A DNA stretch of 8,247 bases from JALZEG01 sp036258555 (GTDB taxonomy: Bacteria > Actinomycetota > CADDZG01 > WHSQ01), in the NCBI GenBank assembly GCA_036258555.1, contig DATADL010000348.1:1-8247 (forward strand), in the 5' to 3' direction. The notes beneath the pieces are model-generated. The model saw nothing but the letters and a program-made list of their open reading frames with translations. It was not told where the DNA came from and made no database searches. Below, piece by piece: positions 5,736 to 8,247 of this stretch; positions within the stretch are counted from its first letter, which is position 1; each line of letters starts with the position of its first letter. Both the position numbers and the translations under genes were made by a program.

Positions 5736-8247
5736 CTAGTTCTCGGCGGCCTTCTTCGCCCGCCGGGCGGCGGGGATCGTGATCGTGAAGGTCGTGCCCT
5801 GGTCGGGCTCGCTCTCGACCGTGATCGACCCCGAATGTGCCTCGACGATCCTCTGGACGAACGCCAGCCCGAGCCCGAGCCCGCCGTACGCCCTCGTCTC
5901 GGACCCGTCGAGCTGGTGGAAGTCCGAGAACACCTTGGGCAGGTCCTCGGGCGTGATGCCGATCCCCTCGTCGCTGACGCACACCTCGACCTGGCGGCGC
6001 CGGCCGTTGCTGCCGCTCGCCCTCGCCTGGAGCCGGATCGTCCCCCCGTGCGGCGAGAACTTCACCGCGTTGTCCAGGACCTCTTCGATCGACCGGCGGA
6101 TCAGGCGCTCGTCGCCGACCACCTGGGGCAGCTTCGGCGGGACCTCGGCGACGACCTCGTGGCGCGACGTCTTCTTCTCCCATTCCTCGGCCAGCTTGGC
6201 GACGAGCGCGCCGAGGTCAATCGGCGTCGACTTCGGAGACAGGCGTCCCGCCTCCATCGCCGAGAAGTCGACGAGCAGCTCGACGATCCGCTCGAGCCGC
6301 GCGGTCGAGTCGAGGATCCCCTTCACGAACTGCTTGCTCTTCTCCGCCGGGACCTCCTTGCGGCTCAGGATCTCGGCGTACCCCTTGATCGGGGTCAGCG
6401 GCGTCCGCAGCTCGTGGGAGATGTTCGACAGGAACTCGGACTTCATGCGCTCGACCTCGCGCTCGCGCGTCATGTCGCGCACGACGGCCACGCCGCCGGC
6501 CACGGCCCCGTCGTCGCCGCGCAGAGCCGCGCTCGTCACCGCCACCGGGACCGGGTCCGCGCCCCTGCGCTTCAGCGTGACGCCCCCGACCGCGCCCTCG
6601 GCGAGGTCGAAGATCGGCAGCCGGACCGGGTTGCCCTGCGGGTCGCGCGCCTCGAGGACCTTCTCGACGGGCTCGCCGATCGCCTGCTCGGCGCTCAGTC
6701 CCGTCAGGCTCTCCGCCTCGCGGTTGAACGCGAGCACGCGCATGTTCGCGTCGACGGCGACGAGACCGTCGGCCATCGACTGCATGATGGTCTCGATGCG
6801 GGTGCGGAGCCGCTCCTCCTCCAGCGCCGCCTCCCGCAGGTCGTCCGTCATGCGCTGGAGCGAGGCCGTCATCTCGTTGAACGTCTCGCCGAGCTGGCCG
6901 ACCTCGTCTTCTCCCTGGACGACGGCCTGCGCGCTCAGGTCCCCCTCGCGGACCCTTCCGGCGGTGGCGGTGAGGGCCTGGATCGGGCGCGTGATCCGCC
7001 GGCCGGAGAGCCACGCGAGGACCATCGCGGCGGCCCCGACGGCCATCGCGACCACGAAGAGGATGCGCGTCACGCCCTCCCGCGTCTGCGACACGATCTC
7101 CGCCGGGGACGAGAGCACGATCTCGCCGATCACCTGTCCGTCCGGCCTCTTCAACGGCGCGATCCCGTTGTAGAACGCGCTGTCCCCGATCGTCTGCTGG
7201 GTCGAGGACGCCCTCCCGGTGGATTCGATCTGGAGTCGCGCCGACGGGGTGATCAGCCTCTTGCGCGGAAGCCTGAGGGGCAGCGCGGAGGCAACCGTCC
7301 GGCCGTTGACGACCAGCGAGGCGCGCGTCGGCCGGACCTGGTTCGATATCTCCTCCATCGTGAACACGTCGACCCACTGCCCGACGATGAGGGTCCCGGC
7401 CTTCGGCGTGCCGATCTGGCGCCCCGCCAGCAGGACGATCGAGTCGTCCACCCTCTCCAGACCGCCGAACGACGCGAACCTCTCGGCGTCCGTGACGAGC
7501 TCGCTCCCCGTTATCCGGATGTAGTGCTCCGTGAGGAACTCGGTCTCCCGCGGGGTCTGCGCGCGGCCGGCCCGGGCCGCGGGGCCCTCCCCGGCGTGCC
7601 CGAAGATGGGCTTCCCGTTCGGCCCGACGCCGCCGACGAGGATCACGAAGTCGGCCGACGGGATCAGGCCCTTGATCTTTCCCGCCAGGCCGAAGAGGTC
7701 GGGGGCCCTTCTCATCGCGGACTCGACCTCGTCCTCGGAGTCGCCCAGGGCCGACTGGACGATCGCCCCCAGCTCGTCTATCTCCTCGACCTCGATCGAG
7801 CGCACCACGCCGCGCGCCTGCTGCTCGATCCGGTCCAGCTCGTTGCGCTCGACGTTCGACGAGATCACGCCGGTCAGCGCGGTCGACAGCCCGAGCACGA
7901 CCGCGACGAGCAGCGCGACGAACGACGCGACGAACCGGGTCCGGATGCTCGACCGGATGCCGGTCCACAGCCACGCGCCGAGCAGCAGGTAGCCGCCGGC
8001 CCGCAGCGCGTGTGCCGCGTACGACAGGCTGTCGACGTCGCCGGTCCCGTAGACCTCGTCCGGGACGGATGCCGTCAGACCCTCGGCTATCGCGACGAGC
8101 AGCGCGGCCGCCGCGAGACGCCGCATCGCACGATCGGCCCGCGCCGCGGCCAGCGCCATGATCGAGAGCAGGGCCGCGGCCCCCGCGGGGACCAGCAGCA
8201 GCGGCTCCCTCAACGCGAGCGCGGCCCCCGCCGCGGGGGCCGCGCGC
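5736..8247 (-). CDS. Membrane sensor histidine kinase (extracytoplasmic sensor-HAMP-PAS-HisKA-HATPase), 5' end probably beyond window
   Basis: At least 825 residues are visible counting from TTG at 8213, which is the numbering used here. The frame stays open to the right edge and adds 11 small hydrophobic residues, so the real start is probably outside the window. Hydrophobic helices lie near 4-25, 32-50, 66-88 and 93-117. An extracytoplasmic region of about 260 residues (119-381) ends with NGIAPLKRPDGQVIGEIVL, resembling the end of Cache or CHASE4 sensor folds; this assignment is tentative. A helix at 383-403 returns to the cytoplasm. HAMP covers about 403-456, a linker helix 457-475, and PAS about 470-578 (LAFNREAESLTG). 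HisKA has the phosphoacceptor His600 in SHELRTPLTPIKGYAE. The HATPase has the N box with Asn714 (DNAVKFSP), the G1 box DEGIG at 748-752 and the G2 box GGLGLGLAF. All catalytic motifs are intact. A FecR-domain gene and a lone receiver gene follow, and the receiver is the likely phosphate acceptor. Confidence 0.95.
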   Translation of the reverse strand, partial: RAAPAAGAALALREPLLLVPAGAAALLSIMALAAARADRAMRRLAAAALLVAIAEGLTASVPDEVYGTGDVDSLSYAAHALRAGGYLLLGAWLWTGIRSSIRTRFVASFVALLVAVVLGLSTALTGVISSNVERNELDRIEQQARGVVRSIEVEEIDELGAIVQSALGDSEDEVESAMRRAPDLFGLAGKIKGLIPSADFVILVGGVGPNGKPIFGHAGEGPAARAGRAQTPRETEFLTEHYIRITGSELVTDAERFASFGGLERVDDSIVLLAGRQIGTPKAGTLIVGQWVDVFTMEEISNQVRPTRASLVVNGRTVASALPLRLPRKRLITPSARLQIESTGRASSTQQTIGDSAFYNGIAPLKRPDGQVIGEIVLSSPAEIVSQTREGVTRILFVVAMAVGAAAMVLAWLSGRRITRPIQALTATAGRVREGDLSAQAVVQGEDEVGQLGETFNEMTASLQRMTDDLREAALEEERLRTRIETIMQSMADGLVAVDANMRVLAFNREAESLTGLSAEQAIGEPVEKVLEARDPQGNPVRLPIFDLAEGAVGGVTLKRRGADPVPVAVTSAALRGDDGAVAGGVAVVRDMTREREVERMKSEFLSNISHELRTPLTPIKGYAEILSRKEVPAEKSKQFVKGILDSTARLERIVELLVDFSAMEAGRLSPKSTPIDLGALVAKLAEEWEKKTSRHEVVAEVPPKLPQVVGDERLIRRSIEEVLDNAVKFSPHGGTIRLQARASGSNGRRRQVEVCVSDEGIGITPEDLPKVFSDFHQLDGSETRAYGGLGLGLAFVQRIVEAHSGSITVESEPDQGTTFTITIPAARRAKKAAEN
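8219..8245. repeat. 12-bp perfect GC-rich inverted repeat at the right edge
   Basis: GCGCGGCCCCCG (8219-8230) and its exact reverse complement CGGGGGCCGCGC (8234-8245) are separated by 3 nt. The element lies in the open upstream part of the kinase frame, where on the minus strand it encodes an Ala/Gly/Pro run. It is not followed by a T-run on either visible side. It may be a coding coincidence of GCC/GCG/GGG codons or a hairpin in a leader; the window ends too soon to tell. Confidence 0.4.

Noticed and set aside
5779..7173. 464-codon plus-strand open frame opposite the kinase gene
   Set aside because: It is Ser/Arg/Thr-rich, typical of a shadow frame, and lies over the HisKA, HATPase and PAS coding sequence, whose motifs are unambiguous.
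6217..7974. 585-codon minus-strand open frame within the kinase gene in another frame
   Set aside because: Its translation is an Arg/Gly/Asp/Ala-rich frame-shifted reading of the kinase, with no motif of its own.

Overview
The window reads as chromosomal DNA from a high-GC Gram-positive bacterium, most likely Actinomycetota. The reasons are the very GC-rich third codon positions and a full-length UPF0182 membrane protein of the roughly 950-1000 residue type that is characteristic of actinobacteria. There is also a secreted CocE/NonD-type hydrolase with a Gram-positive style signal peptide. I cannot place it below phylum from this sequence. There are no mobile elements, RNA genes, CRISPR repeats or signs of recent transfer. 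Coding density is very high, and all five genes lie on the minus strand.

In the direction of transcription (right to left) the layout is as follows. (1) 8247-5736: a membrane sensor histidine kinase, cut by the right edge of the window, with N-terminal membrane helices, a large extracytoplasmic sensor, HAMP, PAS, HisKA and HATPase domains. (2) 5684-4413: a FecR-domain protein anchored by one N-terminal membrane helix, with a Pro/Thr-rich and acidic tail. (3) 4393-4025: a single-domain CheY-like response regulator with a GTG start and no output domain. (4) 3961-1136: a UPF0182 protein with seven predicted membrane helices and a large extracytoplasmic domain. (5) 1095 to the left edge: a secreted alpha/beta hydrolase of the CocE/X-Pro dipeptidyl-peptidase (S15) type with an intact catalytic triad, cut by the left edge.

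Intergenic gaps are 51, 19, 63 and 40 nt, so a single operon or closely coupled transcription units are plausible. The kinase and the lone receiver bracket the FecR protein, which suggests an envelope-sensing module. UPF0182 and the hydrolase could be its outputs or simply neighbours. The UPF0182 gene and the FecR/kinase/receiver trio are the least understood parts. The 63-nt gap between the receiver and UPF0182 genes contains repeats that can form mutually exclusive RNA hairpins, and this is the most notable non-coding signal. No known gene names are assigned because none can be recognised with certainty. No stretch longer than 300 bases lacks a gene.
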